From: Ignavibacteriales bacterium
GTDB lineage: Bacteria; Bacteroidota; Ignavibacteria; UBA10030; SZUA-254
Assembly: GCA_016214905.1 (NCBI GenBank)
Contig: JACRMQ010000006.1
Location: 385,008-449,007 of the forward strand
Direction of reading: 5' to 3'
DNA: 64,000 nucleotides
Position numbers and translations under genes: made by a program. Shown one piece after another: positions 24,423 through 34,633 of the stretch. Position 1 is the first letter of the stretch. Every line of letters begins with the position of its first letter. A model generated the notes under the pieces. The model saw only the letters and a program-made list of their open reading frames with translations. It searched no databases and had not been told where the DNA came from.

Positions 24423-27400
24423 CTACTTTATTAAAATCATCTTCTTAACCGATGTGAAATTATCCTTTATTCCGTTTGCTGATAATCGATAGAAGTATAC
24501 CCCATTTGAAAAATTGGATCCATCAAATTGAACAGATTTGTACCCCGCAGTTTCAAATCCATTTACCAGTGTTGTTATCTCTTCCCCTAAGATGTTATAC
24601 AATTTTAGCGTTACCCAATTATCGGATGGCAATTGGTAATTGATAATCGTTGTTGGATTGAACGGATTAGGATAATTTTGAGCAAGTTCGAACACAGTTG
24701 GAACTGCTTTGACATTATGTATTGATATTGCGATCGAATTGATTTTTGGGTTATCGATTTTAAAACTTTCTCCATTACTAATCACACAGAGTATTTTGCC
24801 AGAAGATGGGTCTGAAACTTTGATGCTGTATGAAACTACCGAGGCGGAACTCCATGAAATCGTAACAGGATATTCAGCAGAGTTGATATTAATAGTCGCT
24901 GCTTTATCTCCCTGTCTTAAATATTCCACCAATCTGTTTGTTGAAAATCTGGTGTCCATAATTCCTACCGGTGGAGTTGGGGGTAGTTCAAAAAGATCCA
25001 TGTCGATATCCATGTTCTCAGAATCGGTGAAGTATAGTTTTTGTGAAATTAGATTCCGATCTGTTATTGTAAATGAATTAAACGAATCTTGCAGATTGTT
25101 ATTTGTCAATAAATTCTTCTGATATTCAATCATTGAGGAAGCAGAAACAATTAAACTTCCGGCTTGAGTTGTTTTTATCCAGTATCCCTTAGTCGGTTCA
25201 AGTGAATCGGCGATCGCATATCCTAAATTGAATTTGAAAAATGAACTGTTGATTATTCCTGCCGGGATCGATTGAATTGTATTCACGCGAATCGGTGATG
25301 CTAGTGCGCCTATTAAATTCCATCCGCTTTGAACGGTAATGGTATCTTTTGTTACCGGATAACCGTCCATCCCAGCCGTTTCAACATTTTCAAATTTGAT
25401 CCAATATCCTATACCATGTTTTAAAATATCCGCAATACGATAATTCGATTCGAAATAAAAGGCATTCGATATGGCAGTGGGGAAGATATCTCTTTTTTTA
25501 TTGCTCACAAAAAATTTAACAGGCACCGAAATCATATTCCATCCTTTAATAAACGGATAGTATGTCGGAGCTGTGTTTACGATTCGAACCTGAGATACGG
25601 ATGGATTAGTGATTGTATAACTGCTCTGTTTTCGCATATCGATCGAAAAAATTGAACCGTGTGTTGCGGCATCTTCCAAATAAATTGAACCGAGAAGAAC
25701 TGCAGCAGTGTCCCATTGAAGTGTTATTGGATACCCGCCTATTCCCGGTTGGATGTTTGCTGTAAAAATATTTTGGGCATGTGTCTTTCCCAAAATCTCT
25801 CGGACATCGATGTCTGTTCCGTTGGTCGCAGGGATAATCCATCGAATATCAAACGTCCCTGTCGGAGGAATTGCAGCGAGCGGAGTTTCGAGCCACTGTG
25901 GATCAAGGCCGTCTGTTGCTGGTGCGGCAGCGCCGAATGTTATATATCCATTACCTGTTCCATTATCGTGAACGTACAGCGTATCGAAAAATTGGTGGGG
26001 ATGTTTCCAGACAAAGTCTCCCATCCCAATGTACCATTTTGAGAGATGCCTAACGGAGTCGAGCATGATTGCCACATAGTCACTATCCAAATAATCCGTA
26101 ACACCTGCGTTAAGAACTATTCCGCTTGAATCCCGGAAGAAAGAAAGATCATATATCGGAATCGATGTTTCTGCCGGATCATAACGCAGAGAAAGGTAAG
26201 AAAGATAATCGTTTCCGCCACGAGCGGTTATAGAGTAAAACCGTTTCACAAATGCAGTATCGGGGAGATTCGGCGGGTATAAGCCCGGATATGACGAGAT
26301 CATGACGGTATCTGGAAGTGTTCCAGTAGGATAAAATCTTAAATATGAAGCTGGACTTTCGAATCGATATTCATATACCGACCCTTGTTTTATCAACCGT
26401 CGTATCGTTCCCCGGGTTATAATCCCGGGTCCCTGGAATCCTTGGGGTTCGGGATTGATTATTGTAAGAGTATCAGTTTGTTGTAAATTCAAATCGGAAA
26501 ATATGGTAAGATTATTTCTGATTTCAATATTCCCCATCGATTGAACGAATGAACTTTCCGCTATGAATAGGTTATAAAATGGTCCTCTAAGCTGGCCACC
26601 TGTTTGCAAGATGATCGAAGAATTGGCGGGTGATATTTCTCCTTGAACACTGACTGAAAAAGCTCCACCCGAAATTATTTCAAGATTAGAATTTCCTTCG
26701 ATAATTAGATTGCCTTCGATTCTTACATTGCCGCTTATCACTAATTGTTGCAATCCTGTTCCAATCGTCAATTTACCACCTTGAGCGATAGTTAACGCGC
26801 CCAGGTTTGTTTGCTGGAGAAAACTTCGATACACTGGCGGTGTTGCTGACGTCAGAATTACAATACTGTCACCATTTTGCGGTACACCCACTGGGTTCCA
26901 ATTCCCAGGGGATGTCCACGATGAATCAAAAGCCCCTGTCCATCTCCGCACAGGCATTGGTGAGACACTCGATGTAAGTATTGTTCCTCCAATACCTGTT
27001 GTTAGAAGATAACCACCACCCGTTGTAGATCGAAAGAGCTGAAGTTCCCATAGGGTATTAAAAGTATTTGTTCTTTCTTCACTCCACGTTATTCCTAAAT
27101 CGGTGGTTTTAAGTATCGATCCGTCATCGCCAGATACCCAACCGGTTGTCGTATTTAAGAAAGCAGTCCCATACAAACTCGAACCGGTAGGTACATCGGC
27201 GCTTATCCATGTTGTACCACCATCTGTAGTAGTAACAAACGTTCCAAAATCTCCCACCGCTGCAACCGTTGAAGAATTAATGATGTCTAAGGAGTATAGT
27301 GTTTGATAAGTATTACTGGTTTGCGTTATCCATGTTAATCCGCCATCTTGTGTATTAACAATATCGCCGCTATAACCTACAGCCCAACCAATGTTATTAT

Positions 27401-28766
27401 CATAAAACTTGATGCGCATTAATGGTGATGATATATCAGTTGTTTCAGCAATCCACGTTGTTCCGCCATTCGTGGTTTTTAATATCGTTCCCATATCACC
27501 GGCAACCCAACCTATACTCGTGCTTATGAAGAACGGTGAATAAAGAGTGATATCTGTGTGGCTATTTTGTTTATTCCATGAAAATCCGCCGGTCGTAGTT
27601 TTTAGAATCACTGCACTATCGCCAACAGCCCATCCTACATCATTATTAACCATATAAACACCGTAGAGAGACTGATAAACACCACTCGATGATTCAGTCC
27701 ATGTTCGTCCCCCGTCTACAGAACGAATAATTGCACCTTCTTCACCAACAGCGATACCGTTTGTGCCGCTAGGAAAATGAATTGCAGTGATTAAACTTTT
27801 TGTGCCGGTTGATTGCATATTCCAGGTTGCACCGCCATCCGTGGTTATTACTATGGTCCCAAAATCCCCAACACCCCAACCGGTTGTGCTGTTTATAAAA
27901 CGCGCACCGAATAAATCGTTTGATGTTGGGCTGGTTTGTTCGAACCAGGTAAATCCGCCATTTGTTGTTTTCACAATTACACCATAACTTCCAGTTGCCC
28001 ATCCGTTCAGAGCTGATGTGAATTGTATCGCATAGAGAGAGAAATCAACACTGCTTATTTGCGGGATCCAGTTTGTCCCGCCGTTCGTAGTCTTCAACAT
28101 CAAGCCAAAAGAACCACAAGCGTAACCTGTAGTGCTATTCACAAAATTGACACTGTAGACATTCTGGACTGTTCCGCTAACTTGAGGTGTCCAGGTAGTT
28201 CCTCCGTTTGTTGTCGAGACTATTGTTCCGTTTGTTCCAACCACATATGCGTTTGTTGAACTGATTGCATGTGTTCCGTATAATGTTGTCGTTACACCAC
28301 TGATTTGTTGAGCCCAGGTTAAACCACCATCTGTTGTTCGCAGTATTAATCCTTGACTACCGACTGCCCAGCCAGTTTGTGGGGATGAAAACGAAAGAGC
28401 ATATATGTCACGAAAGACGGGTGTATTTTGTGGAAACCACGTTGCTCCGGCATCTGTCGTTTTCAATATTCTACCAGATTCACCTCCAGCGTACCCTATT
28501 GATCCATTAATGAATTGTACAGCATATAACGGTTCAATAAATCCTGCTGCTTTTGGAGTTACTTGCCAAGTCAATCCTCCATTTGTAGTTTTAAGAATAG
28601 TACTGTAGTCACCAACGGCAAATGCAGTGTCAGCATTGATCGCCCAAACACTATTTAGAATATTACCTTGCGGTAATGGATTCACCCATTGCCACGACGA
28701 CTGATCTGCAAATAGCAATGTGGATGTTGTCAAATATAATAATATGAAGCTAAGTCTTCGGATCAT
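24423..28766 (-). CDS. Giant YCF48/BNR-type repeat protein with T9SS sorting domain
   Basis: A 1447-residue exported protein with signal peptide '[13 protein letters not shown]'. Residues ~20-605 hold 13 repeats of about 43 residues centred on 'TT(D/N)GG(x)TW', each with 'GWA(V/T)G' or 'GYA.G' strands, as in YCF48/HCF136 and sialidase BNR propellers. A second beta-rich region starts at '[17 protein letters not shown]' (~615), followed by three 'GWN(M/L)I' or 'YWIK' modules. The T9SS type A domain is at the end ('[17 protein letters not shown]', '[10 protein letters not shown]'). Function is unknown; YCF48 repeats in secreted Bacteroidota proteins need not relate to photosystem II. The repeats are in-frame protein repeats, not CRISPR. 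Confidence 0.85.
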   Translation of the reverse strand: MIRRLSFILLYLTTSTLLFADQSSWQWVNPLPQGNILNSVWAINADTAFAVGDYSTILKTTNGGLTWQVTPKAAGFIEPLYAVQFINGSIGYAGGESGRILKTTDAGATWFPQNTPVFRDIYALSFSSPQTGWAVGSQGLILRTTDGGLTWAQQISGVTTTLYGTHAISSTNAYVVGTNGTIVSTTNGGTTWTPQVSGTVQNVYSVNFVNSTTGYACGSFGLMLKTTNGGTNWIPQISSVDFSLYAIQFTSALNGWATGSYGVIVKTTNGGFTWFEQTSPTSNDLFGARFINSTTGWGVGDFGTIVITTDGGATWNMQSTGTKSLITAIHFPSGTNGIAVGEEGAIIRSVDGGRTWTESSSGVYQSLYGVYMVNNDVGWAVGDSAVILKTTTGGFSWNKQNSHTDITLYSPFFISTSIGWVAGDMGTILKTTNGGTTWIAETTDISSPLMRIKFYDNNIGWAVGYSGDIVNTQDGGLTWITQTSNTYQTLYSLDIINSSTVAAVGDFGTFVTTTDGGTTWISADVPTGSSLYGTAFLNTTTGWVSGDDGSILKTTDLGITWSEERTNTFNTLWELQLFRSTTGGGYLLTTGIGGTILTSSVSPMPVRRWTGAFDSSWTSPGNWNPVGVPQNGDSIVILTSATPPVYRSFLQQTNLGALTIAQGGKLTIGTGLQQLVISGNVRIEGNLIIEGNSNLEIISGGAFSVSVQGEISPANSSIILQTGGQLRGPFYNLFIAESSFVQSMGNIEIRNNLTIFSDLNLQQTDTLTIINPEPQGFQGPGIITRGTIRRLIKQGSVYEYRFESPASYLRFYPTGTLPDTVMISSYPGLYPPNLPDTAFVKRFYSITARGGNDYLSYLSLRYDPAETSIPIYDLSFFRDSSGIVLNAGVTDYLDSDYVAIMLDSVRHLSKWYIGMGDFVWKHPHQFFDTLYVHDNGTGNGYITFGAAAPATDGLDPQWLETPLAAIPPTGTFDIRWIIPATNGTDIDVREILGKTHAQNIFTANIQPGIGGYPITLQWDTAAVLLGSIYLEDAATHGSIFSIDMRKQSSYTITNPSVSQVRIVNTAPTYYPFIKGWNMISVPVKFFVSNKKRDIFPTAISNAFYFESNYRIADILKHGIGYWIKFENVETAGMDGYPVTKDTITVQSGWNLIGALASPIRVNTIQSIPAGIINSSFFKFNLGYAIADSLEPTKGYWIKTTQAGSLIVSASSMIEYQKNLLTNNNLQDSFNSFTITDRNLISQKLYFTDSENMDIDMDLFELPPTPPVGIMDTRFSTNRLVEYLRQGDKAATININSAEYPVTISWSSASVVSYSIKVSDPSSGKILCVISNGESFKIDNPKINSIAISIHNVKAVPTVFELAQNYPNPFNPTTIINYQLPSDNWVTLKLYNILGEEITTLVNGFETAGYKSVQFDGSNFSNGVYFYRLSANGIKDNFTSVKKMILIK

Positions 28767-28781
28767 ATTGGTGTCCTATCA

Positions 28782-29000
28782 TTATTTCAATAAAATCAAT
28801 TTTTGCTGAGATGAATATATCTTACGCGTTCCTGTCTCTTGAATGAATGCTTTACAGAAATAGATTCCTGAAGAAAAATTCTCAGCATAGTATCATTTAA
28901 TATCGGTACTCCAACCGTTTTACGATTGAATAAGATTGTTCTCTGTAGAAATTCTCATTCCGGATTAGGTATTATTCTAGTTGAAGAAGAAATCTGATTC
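28782..29000 (-). pseudogene. Decayed remnant of a T9SS sorting-domain gene
   Basis: This is most of a 365-bp gap without an intact gene. On the minus strand the frame ending in TAA at 28784-28782 reads 'YYAENFSSGIYFCKAF' then 'KLILLK' and stop, the exact pattern of the end of a T9SS type A domain (SGIYFY...KKLILLK). Immediately upstream are an in-frame TGA, then 'NGWSTDIK' and further stops. In another frame 'STRIIPNPE' resembles the PNPFNP start of the domain, so stops and frameshifts have accumulated. No passenger remains. It suggests deletion of a whole T9SS cargo gene next to the surviving paralogue. Confidence 0.6.
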
Positions 29001-29090
29001 ATATCAAATATATAGATAACAAACTTGAATCTCAAGGTATTTTTTCGAATTGCCCGATTTTCAGTGATAAAATGCCCATCCCTTTAATTG

Positions 29091-29123
29091 AAAAACCCCC
29101 TTCCAATCAGTATTAGAAGGGGG
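29091..29123 (-). terminator. Rho-independent terminator after the SOD gene
   Basis: On the minus strand CCCCCTTC (29123-29116) pairs with GAAGGGGG (29103-29096), 12-nt loop, followed by TTTTT. It lies 9 bp past the stop codon and is the probable end of the long Fe-S/SOD transcript. Confidence 0.85.
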
Positions 29124-29131
29124 TAATTACT

Positions 29132-29875
29132 TTACTTATTTAATACGAATTTCTTATATCGCTCGTTAATTCTGCCCCAATGCAGATTTGAGAGGAAATT
29201 ATCGATATAAGCTGCCCGCTTGGCGCCATCTTTATGGTAATAGGCATGTTCAAAAACATCCAATGCGATTACTGGAACTGCACCCCAAATTGCACCGTAT
29301 TGGTGTTCATCGACGAGGATGTTCAACATGCGATCAGACCAGAGTCTGTCGAACACTAATAAACCCCATCCGCTCAGTTTTGCCGAGACAGCGGTTGCTT
29401 TAAAATCTTCTTTCCATTTATCGAACGAGCCGAACTCTTTCTCGATAGCGGCAAGAACTTCTGGACCTTTTTTCGGGTCTCCGTCTCCGCCTAAAACTTC
29501 CCAGTAGATATCGTGGAGAAGTGCGCCGGAATGATTCCATGTGAAGCGGCGTTTTAATTCACCAACCTCGCTGTAGTTTCCGTTTGCTTTAGTTCTATCA
29601 GCAGTTTCTAAACTTTTTTCAATCGTGTTTAACGCTGTGACATATCCTTTATGATGTGTGTTGTAGTGCCAATCAGTTGTTTCGGGTGAGACAACATTCT
29701 TTAATAGTGACTTAGCTTCTTCGTCCGAATACGGACGTGGTTTGAATTTCCATTCGTATGACATATTTGCTCCTTCTTTTATTATTTGTTGATGTTGATT
29801 AAAAAATAAATTTTTATCCGACAGTGAGATTATTCCGCCAAGGACAGATGATTTTATGAAGGCACGTCTCTTCAT
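29132..29875 (-). CDS. Fe/Mn superoxide dismutase with Tat-type leader
   Basis: Converts superoxide to hydrogen peroxide and oxygen. Metal ligands can be placed by family pattern: H70 ('TDWHYNTHH'), H121 ('GALLHDIYW'), D206 and H210 ('LDVFEHAYY', where the usual tryptophan is phenylalanine). The catalytic domain begins near residue 39 ('SYEWKFKPRPY'). Residues 2-8 'KRRAFIK' followed by a hydrophobic stretch look like a twin-arginine signal, so the folded metalloenzyme is probably exported. A start at M38 would give a cytosolic form. Its ATG overlaps the TAA of the upstream gene (TAATG), so the two are translationally coupled and lie at the end of the suf operon. Iron versus manganese cannot be decided. 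Confidence 0.9.
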   Translation of the reverse strand: MKRRAFIKSSVLGGIISLSDKNLFFNQHQQIIKEGANMSYEWKFKPRPYSDEEAKSLLKNVVSPETTDWHYNTHHKGYVTALNTIEKSLETADRTKANGNYSEVGELKRRFTWNHSGALLHDIYWEVLGGDGDPKKGPEVLAAIEKEFGSFDKWKEDFKATAVSAKLSGWGLLVFDRLWSDRMLNILVDEHQYGAIWGAVPVIALDVFEHAYYHKDGAKRAAYIDNFLSNLHWGRINERYKKFVLNK

Positions 29876-30399
29876 TATTGCGCGTTTGATTTTTGGATGT
29901 GTTCAGGATTATGTTTTTTTGATATCTCTTTTAACAATTGATTTCGAGATTTAATTCCGGATTTATAGACCATCTGATAAACTACTGATGAGATAAGTTT
30001 ATTATCTCCTTTTTGTAATTCAATCGTTCGTTTAGTAGGGAATTCATCAAGTGAATGTGTCAATTCAATTCTTAATGTCAGGTAGTTTTCTTTTGTTGTC
30101 GAAGTAGAATCGATTTTTACTCGCATGATGTTTGGTGAAGATGGATTAAAAGCCCAACCGGAATTTTCAATTGCTAGTTTCACTTGACTTTCCATCTGCC
30201 TTTCATCAATTTCCCATTTGATGCAAGCTGTGTCTATCTCCAGCATTACATTTATCCCATCTTTAAACATTCCTTGAATTACTTCATGAGGAATTGTTTT
30301 GGGTTCGTCGAGGCGCTGGCGCCCAAACTGGCTTAAACTTAGGTTTAAACCGGTGAAGATGAGTAAAACTATTATTCTGAATCTAACTACTCTATTCAT
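29875..30399 (-). CDS. Secreted protein of unknown function between sufT and SOD
   Basis: No family recognised. The chosen start has GGAGGG (30409-30404) 4 nt upstream; an in-frame ATG at 30411 would place that site inside the gene. Residues 1-24 form a signal peptide ('RIIVLLIFTGLNLSLSQ'). The mature part is about 150 residues, mixed alpha/beta, with 'MLEIDTACIKWEIDERQME', 'IMRVKIDSTS' and a basic C terminus. It begins about 35 nt after sufT and overlaps the SOD start by 1 nt. The context suggests a periplasmic role linked to the exported SOD. Confidence 0.75.
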   Translation of the reverse strand: MNRVVRFRIIVLLIFTGLNLSLSQFGRQRLDEPKTIPHEVIQGMFKDGINVMLEIDTACIKWEIDERQMESQVKLAIENSGWAFNPSSPNIMRVKIDSTSTTKENYLTLRIELTHSLDEFPTKRTIELQKGDNKLISSVVYQMVYKSGIKSRNQLLKEISKKHNPEHIQKSNAQ

Positions 30400-30433
30400 A
30401 AAACCCTCCATAAATGATTAATAAATAATTTAA

Positions 30434-30769
30434 TTAAAACATTCCAAGCTCTAATTTTGCCGCTTCACTCATCCTACTCGGTTCCCAGGGTGGATCCCAA
30501 ACTACAATTACTTTCGCATCCTTCACGCCGGGGATAGTTTTTAATTTCTCCTGAACTTCAGATGGCAGCGATTGAATTGCCGGACAATTCGGACTTGTCA
30601 AAGACATCTCAACTTCCATTTCTCCTTCATCGGAAATTTTAATCTGATATATCAATCCCATTTCATAGATATTCACAGGAATTTCGGGATCGTAGCAGGT
30701 ACGCAATACTTCGATCGCCTGCGCTTCGATTACTGTCCGCTCGATTGATGTTAGAAAATTATTTGCCAT
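30434..30769 (-). CDS. sufT: SufT-like MIP18/DUF59 Fe-S assembly protein
   Basis: A 111-residue stand-alone MIP18 domain protein, which in SUF operons assists maturation of Fe-S proteins. Family features are 'LRTCYDPEIPVNIYEMGLIY', 'MSLTSPNCPAIQSLPSEV' with the conserved cysteine, and 'VVWDPPWEPSRMSEAAKLELGM' near the end. It starts 1 nt after sufU. The same domain is fused to the Mrp ATPase at 1.46 kb. PaaD is a relative, but no phenylacetate genes are near. Confidence 0.9.
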   Translation of the reverse strand: MANNFLTSIERTVIEAQAIEVLRTCYDPEIPVNIYEMGLIYQIKISDEGEMEVEMSLTSPNCPAIQSLPSEVQEKLKTIPGVKDAKVIVVWDPPWEPSRMSEAAKLELGMF

Positions 30770-30770
30770 A

Positions 30771-31226
30771 CTATGACTCCGTTGATGTACGGTGTTCTGT
30801 TGTGGTTAATGCCGTGTGCAGCGTGTGCCATGCAAGCGTTGCACATTTAACGCGTGCAGGATATTCTGAAACACCGGAAAAAGCCGCAAGCCGACCAAGC
30901 TCTTCTAAATTTTCCGAAGCGTCGATTTCTCCTTTCACTAAAGCATGAAATTGCTTGAATAATCCTTCGGCTTCGGCAATTGTTTTTCCCTTCACGGTAG
31001 CGCTCATAACAGAAGCAGATGCTTTCGATATTGCGCAACCGGCGCCGTCAAAACTAATATCTTTGATAATATCCCCGTCTAATCTTACGAACAAAGTAAA
31101 ATGATCACCACAGAGAGGATTATACCCGTCGATCTTACGATCCGGGTTTTCCATCCTGCCGTAATTTCTCGGACTCTTGTTGTGGTCGAGTATCACTTCC
31201 TGATATAATTCCCTCAGTGCAGTCAT
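30771..31226 (-). CDS. sufU: SufU-type Fe-S scaffold / sulfur acceptor
   Basis: A U-type protein of 151 residues that accepts persulfide sulfur from SufS. Active-site residues are C39 and D41 in 'PLCGDH', C64 in 'GAGCAIS' and C128 in 'RVKCATL'. The insertion between C64 and C128 and the 'KCATLAWHTL' ending are typical of SufU rather than IscU. Its ATG overlaps the sufS stop codon by 1 nt. The pairing of SufS with SufU rather than SufE is the pattern of Firmicutes, Actinobacteria and many FCB bacteria. Confidence 0.94.
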   Translation of the reverse strand: MTALRELYQEVILDHNKSPRNYGRMENPDRKIDGYNPLCGDHFTLFVRLDGDIIKDISFDGAGCAISKASASVMSATVKGKTIAEAEGLFKQFHALVKGEIDASENLEELGRLAAFSGVSEYPARVKCATLAWHTLHTALTTTEHRTSTES

Positions 31227-32488
31227 TATCCGAATACTTCCTTTACGCGATAAATACCTTTGATTAAATAATCTATTTCTTCTTTGGTATTATAAATTCC
31301 GAACGAAGCTCTGGCTGTTGCCGGAACTTCAAAACATTTCATCAGCGGTTGTGCGCAATGGTGCCCGGTACGAATCGCAATTCCTTCATCATCAAGAATT
31401 GTTCCGATATCGTGCGGGTGGATATTCTCGAGTACGAAAGAAATTACACTTGCTTTATCTTTCGCGGTTCCAATAATCCGCAATCCGTCAATTTTCATTA
31501 ATTCCTCTGTAGCGTATTTCAAGAGAAATTCTTCATGCTCTAATCCTGATTCGAAATTGATCTGATTTAGATAATCAATCGTTGCGCCAAATCCTACGCC
31601 ACCAGCGATGTTTGGTGTTCCGGCTTCAAATTTATGCGGCAGATCGTTGTAAATTGTCCGCTCGAAAGATACAGATTTTATCATATCGCCGCCACCTTGA
31701 TAGGGAGGCATTGATTCTAAAATATTTTCTTTACCGTAAAGTATTCCCACACCTGTGGGTCCGTACATCTTGTGAGCAGAGAAGGTGTAGAAATCGCAAT
31801 CCAACTCTCTGACATCAATGCGAGAGTGAGGAACAGCTTGGGCTCCGTCGATTAAAATCGGCACCCTATTTTTATGTGCGATTCTTACCATCTCTTTTAC
31901 AGGATTAATGGTGCCAAGTACATTTGAAATATGAACCAATGCTACCATCTTTGTTCGCGGGTTGAACATGTTTTCATACTTATCGATGAATAATTCTCCC
32001 TTATCGTTGATAGGAATAACACGAAGATTAATTCCTTTTTCGTCTCTCAGCATTTGCCATGGGACTATATTCGAATGATGTTCCATTGCTGAGATGATGA
32101 CTTCATCTCCTTCATTGAAATTTATTCTTCCATAACACTGTGCCACCAGATTAATTGCTTCGGTCGTACCGCGTACAAATATAACTTCTCTTTCCGAATT
32201 AGAATTGATGTGTTTATGAATTTTCTTGCGTGCCGCTTCATACGATTGGGTTGCAAGCTCACTTAGATAATGTACACCTCTGTGAATATTGGAATTTTCT
32301 TCTGTGTAGTACCGGTTCATCGCATCGATTACAAGCTTCGGTTTCTGACTTGTGGCTGCGTTATCGAGGTATACAAGTTTTTTACCACCGATCTTTTGTT
32401 TTAGGATCGGGAAATCATTACGAATATTTCCAACATCAAAGTTTTTAGTTGTTAGCATCGATAGTTGTTGTTGCGGCGTGCTTTTCAT
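31226..32488 (-). CDS. sufS: SufS-type (group II) cysteine desulfurase
   Basis: PLP enzyme that removes sulfur from cysteine for Fe-S assembly. Residues include 'VYLDNAATSQKP', 'SAMEHHSNIVPW', the PLP lysine in 'FSAHKMYGPTG' and the catalytic cysteine in 'RTGHHCAQPLM' within a short loop, which marks group II. At 420 residues, with 'RASFGIYNTKEEIDYL', it is full length. It sits 5 nt after sufD and overlaps sufU. A second desulfurase of group I is encoded at the start of the same operon (36380-37576). Confidence 0.95.
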   Translation of the reverse strand: MKSTPQQQLSMLTTKNFDVGNIRNDFPILKQKIGGKKLVYLDNAATSQKPKLVIDAMNRYYTEENSNIHRGVHYLSELATQSYEAARKKIHKHINSNSEREVIFVRGTTEAINLVAQCYGRINFNEGDEVIISAMEHHSNIVPWQMLRDEKGINLRVIPINDKGELFIDKYENMFNPRTKMVALVHISNVLGTINPVKEMVRIAHKNRVPILIDGAQAVPHSRIDVRELDCDFYTFSAHKMYGPTGVGILYGKENILESMPPYQGGGDMIKSVSFERTIYNDLPHKFEAGTPNIAGGVGFGATIDYLNQINFESGLEHEEFLLKYATEELMKIDGLRIIGTAKDKASVISFVLENIHPHDIGTILDDEGIAIRTGHHCAQPLMKCFEVPATARASFGIYNTKEEIDYLIKGIYRVKEVFG

Positions 32489-32493
32489 TTCAT

Positions 32494-33819
32494 TTATAGC
32501 CGTTGTTTTAATTTATCATGAACTTTAATACTCAAATAATCACGAACCGATTCACTCGATATTCTCGCGATTATATCGTTCGCGAATGCATGAGTAAGAA
32601 TATCGCGCGCGGTGTTTTCACTTATTCCTCTTGAACGAAGGTAAAATATCGCGTCCGCATCCAGGTAACCGATTGTTGCGCCATGAGTGCATTTTACATC
32701 GTCCGCAAAAATTTCAAGCTGGGGTTTTATATCCATCGTCGTTTCATCCGAAAGGAGCAACGTGCGGTTGGTTTGTTTAGCGTTTGTCTTTTGAGCATCT
32801 TTCCGAACAAATATTTTACCGTTGAAAACGCCGCGCGATTTACCGCTTAAAATTGATTTATATAATTCATGACTCTCGCAGTGCGGCATGGCGTGATCGA
32901 TTGTTGTATGATTATCTATGAGTTGATCACCTTCACCAAGAGATAGACCGTTAAATGTGCATTCGATATTTTCAGAATTGAGTTTCGAAATTAAATTATT
33001 TCTTCCGATGGCTCCACCTATCATTATCGTATTCTGCTTTAATTTACTCGACTCAGATTGATTGAAGTAAGTAGAACCTATGTGTATCGCGTTCACACTT
33101 TCCGCCTGTAATTTTGTGTGTTCTAATCTTGCCTCCTTATCCAAGATAATATCAGATACGACGTTCGTGAAATAAACGTTATTCGAAACACTTATGTAAT
33201 GCTCGATTATTGTTGCCTCACTGTTTCTTCCGAGAGTGATGATATTGCGGGGATGCATAACGAAAGGTGAGGGATCATTTGTGGCGATGAAAATCAAATA
33301 AATAGGAGTAGCGACTGTAGTTTCATCCGGGATTGAAATAAATGCGCCGTCTCGCATGAAAGCCGTATTCAGAGAATTAAAAAAGGTCTTATCATTAATC
33401 ATCAATCGTTCCGCAATATCAATAACGGATCTTGGATTTTTGCTAAGCATCTCGGAAAGAGTAGATACGATTATTGCAGATGAAGATTTGAGGTTAGATA
33501 ATTCAGTCGAATAAATTCCATCCACAAAAACTAATCTGTTCGTAGCATATTCCTGGATGGTCCGATTGTCTAGTTGCTTTTTTATATCTACGGTTGTTTT
33601 GTTCTTGAGCTGATTGTTATAATGAATTTTTGAGATTCGAGATGGATTAGTGAATCTCCATTCTTCGTCTTTATTTGTAGGAAAACCGGCTGATCTAAAT
33701 TCCTCAAAAGCTTTTTGCCTTAATGTCTGAATCTCGGATTTAGATTCATTGCCGGATTCTATCTCGAATTTTAAAAAATCTTCTGTATAATTTGTTACCG
33801 GATTAGATATCTCAGTCAT
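32494..33819 (-). CDS. sufD: SufD, SUF scaffold complex subunit
   Basis: Structural partner in the SufBC2D scaffold that assembles Fe-S clusters. Conserved parts are 'DEEWRFTNPS', the long right-handed beta-helix core, 'QTNRTLLLSDETTMDIKPQLEIFADDVKCTHG' in segments, and 'YLRSRGISENTARDILTHAFANDII', which carries the SufC-binding helices. The start is uncertain: an upstream in-frame ATG at 33870 would overlap sufC by 38 nt; the ATG at 33819 leaves 13 nt and starts at a more typical place. It is a paralogue of SufB without its cluster-assembly residues. Confidence 0.93.
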   Translation of the reverse strand: MTEISNPVTNYTEDFLKFEIESGNESKSEIQTLRQKAFEEFRSAGFPTNKDEEWRFTNPSRISKIHYNNQLKNKTTVDIKKQLDNRTIQEYATNRLVFVDGIYSTELSNLKSSSAIIVSTLSEMLSKNPRSVIDIAERLMINDKTFFNSLNTAFMRDGAFISIPDETTVATPIYLIFIATNDPSPFVMHPRNIITLGRNSEATIIEHYISVSNNVYFTNVVSDIILDKEARLEHTKLQAESVNAIHIGSTYFNQSESSKLKQNTIMIGGAIGRNNLISKLNSENIECTFNGLSLGEGDQLIDNHTTIDHAMPHCESHELYKSILSGKSRGVFNGKIFVRKDAQKTNAKQTNRTLLLSDETTMDIKPQLEIFADDVKCTHGATIGYLDADAIFYLRSRGISENTARDILTHAFANDIIARISSESVRDYLSIKVHDKLKQRL

Positions 33820-33832
33820 ATGCGAATCGTTT

Positions 33833-34591
33833 TTATTGTCTATTCTTAGTTTCGTCTTTAACCCAGTCATAACCTTGATCTTCGAGCTTGAGTGCGAGTT
33901 CTTTGCCGCCCGATTTTACTATTCTTCCGTCCCATAAAACGTGCACCACATCCGGGACAATATAATTCAAGAGTCGTTGGTAATGAGTTACAACTATGGC
34001 AGCGTTATCCGGTTTGCGGAGTTTATTGACACCGTCCGCAACAATTCTGAGCGCGTCGATATCCAACCCAGAATCGGTTTCGTCGAGTATCGCGAGCTTG
34101 GGTTCGAGAACAGCCATCTGAAAGATTTCGTTTCGTTTTTTCTCACCGCCGGAGAATCCTTCATTAACCGGACGGTTAAGAAGATCCTGATCGATGTCAA
34201 TAAGCTTCATTTTCTTTTTGATGTACGATAAAAATTCAACTGCATCCATCTCTTCCAGATTACGATGTTTGCGGATCGCATTCAACGCGGCTTTAAGGAA
34301 ATATGTATTGCTTACGCCGGGAATCTCCACCGGATATTGAAACGCGAGAAAAATTCCTTCGCGTGCACGCACTTCAGGGGGCATATCGATAAGATTTTTA
34401 CCATTGTAATGTATCTCACCGTCGGTCAAGTTATACAATTCACGCCCTGCAAGAACATTAGCGAGTGTGCTTTTACCCGAACCATTCGGTCCCATGATTG
34501 CGTGAACTTCACCGGCTTTAACATTTAGATTAATTCCGTTTAGAATTTTATTACCGTTAATAGAGGCATGTAAATTTTTTATTTCTAACAT
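33833..34591 (-). CDS. sufC: SufC, ABC-type ATPase of the SUF scaffold
   Basis: Soluble ATPase that drives conformational change of SufB-SufD. It has Walker A '[10 protein letters not shown]', the SUF-specific signature '[15 protein letters not shown]', Walker B '[16 protein letters not shown]' and an H-loop in 'VVTHYQRLL'. The 252 residues are the usual length. It lies between sufB (42-nt gap) and sufD in the normal sufBCD order. Confidence 0.97.
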   Translation of the reverse strand: MLEIKNLHASINGNKILNGINLNVKAGEVHAIMGPNGSGKSTLANVLAGRELYNLTDGEIHYNGKNLIDMPPEVRAREGIFLAFQYPVEIPGVSNTYFLKAALNAIRKHRNLEEMDAVEFLSYIKKKMKLIDIDQDLLNRPVNEGFSGGEKKRNEIFQMAVLEPKLAILDETDSGLDIDALRIVADGVNKLRKPDNAAIVVTHYQRLLNYIVPDVVHVLWDGRIVKSGGKELALKLEDQGYDWVKDETKNRQ

Positions 34592-34633
34592 AGATGATAT
34601 TCTTTTCAGTAAATATTTAAATGATAAACTTGA

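Noticed and set aside
27060-28620. Regularly spaced similar DNA segments every ~130 bp, CRISPR-like at first sight
   Set aside because: They lie in one continuous minus-strand frame and encode the TT(D/N)GGxTW protein repeat; copies differ at synonymous positions and there are no unique spacers.
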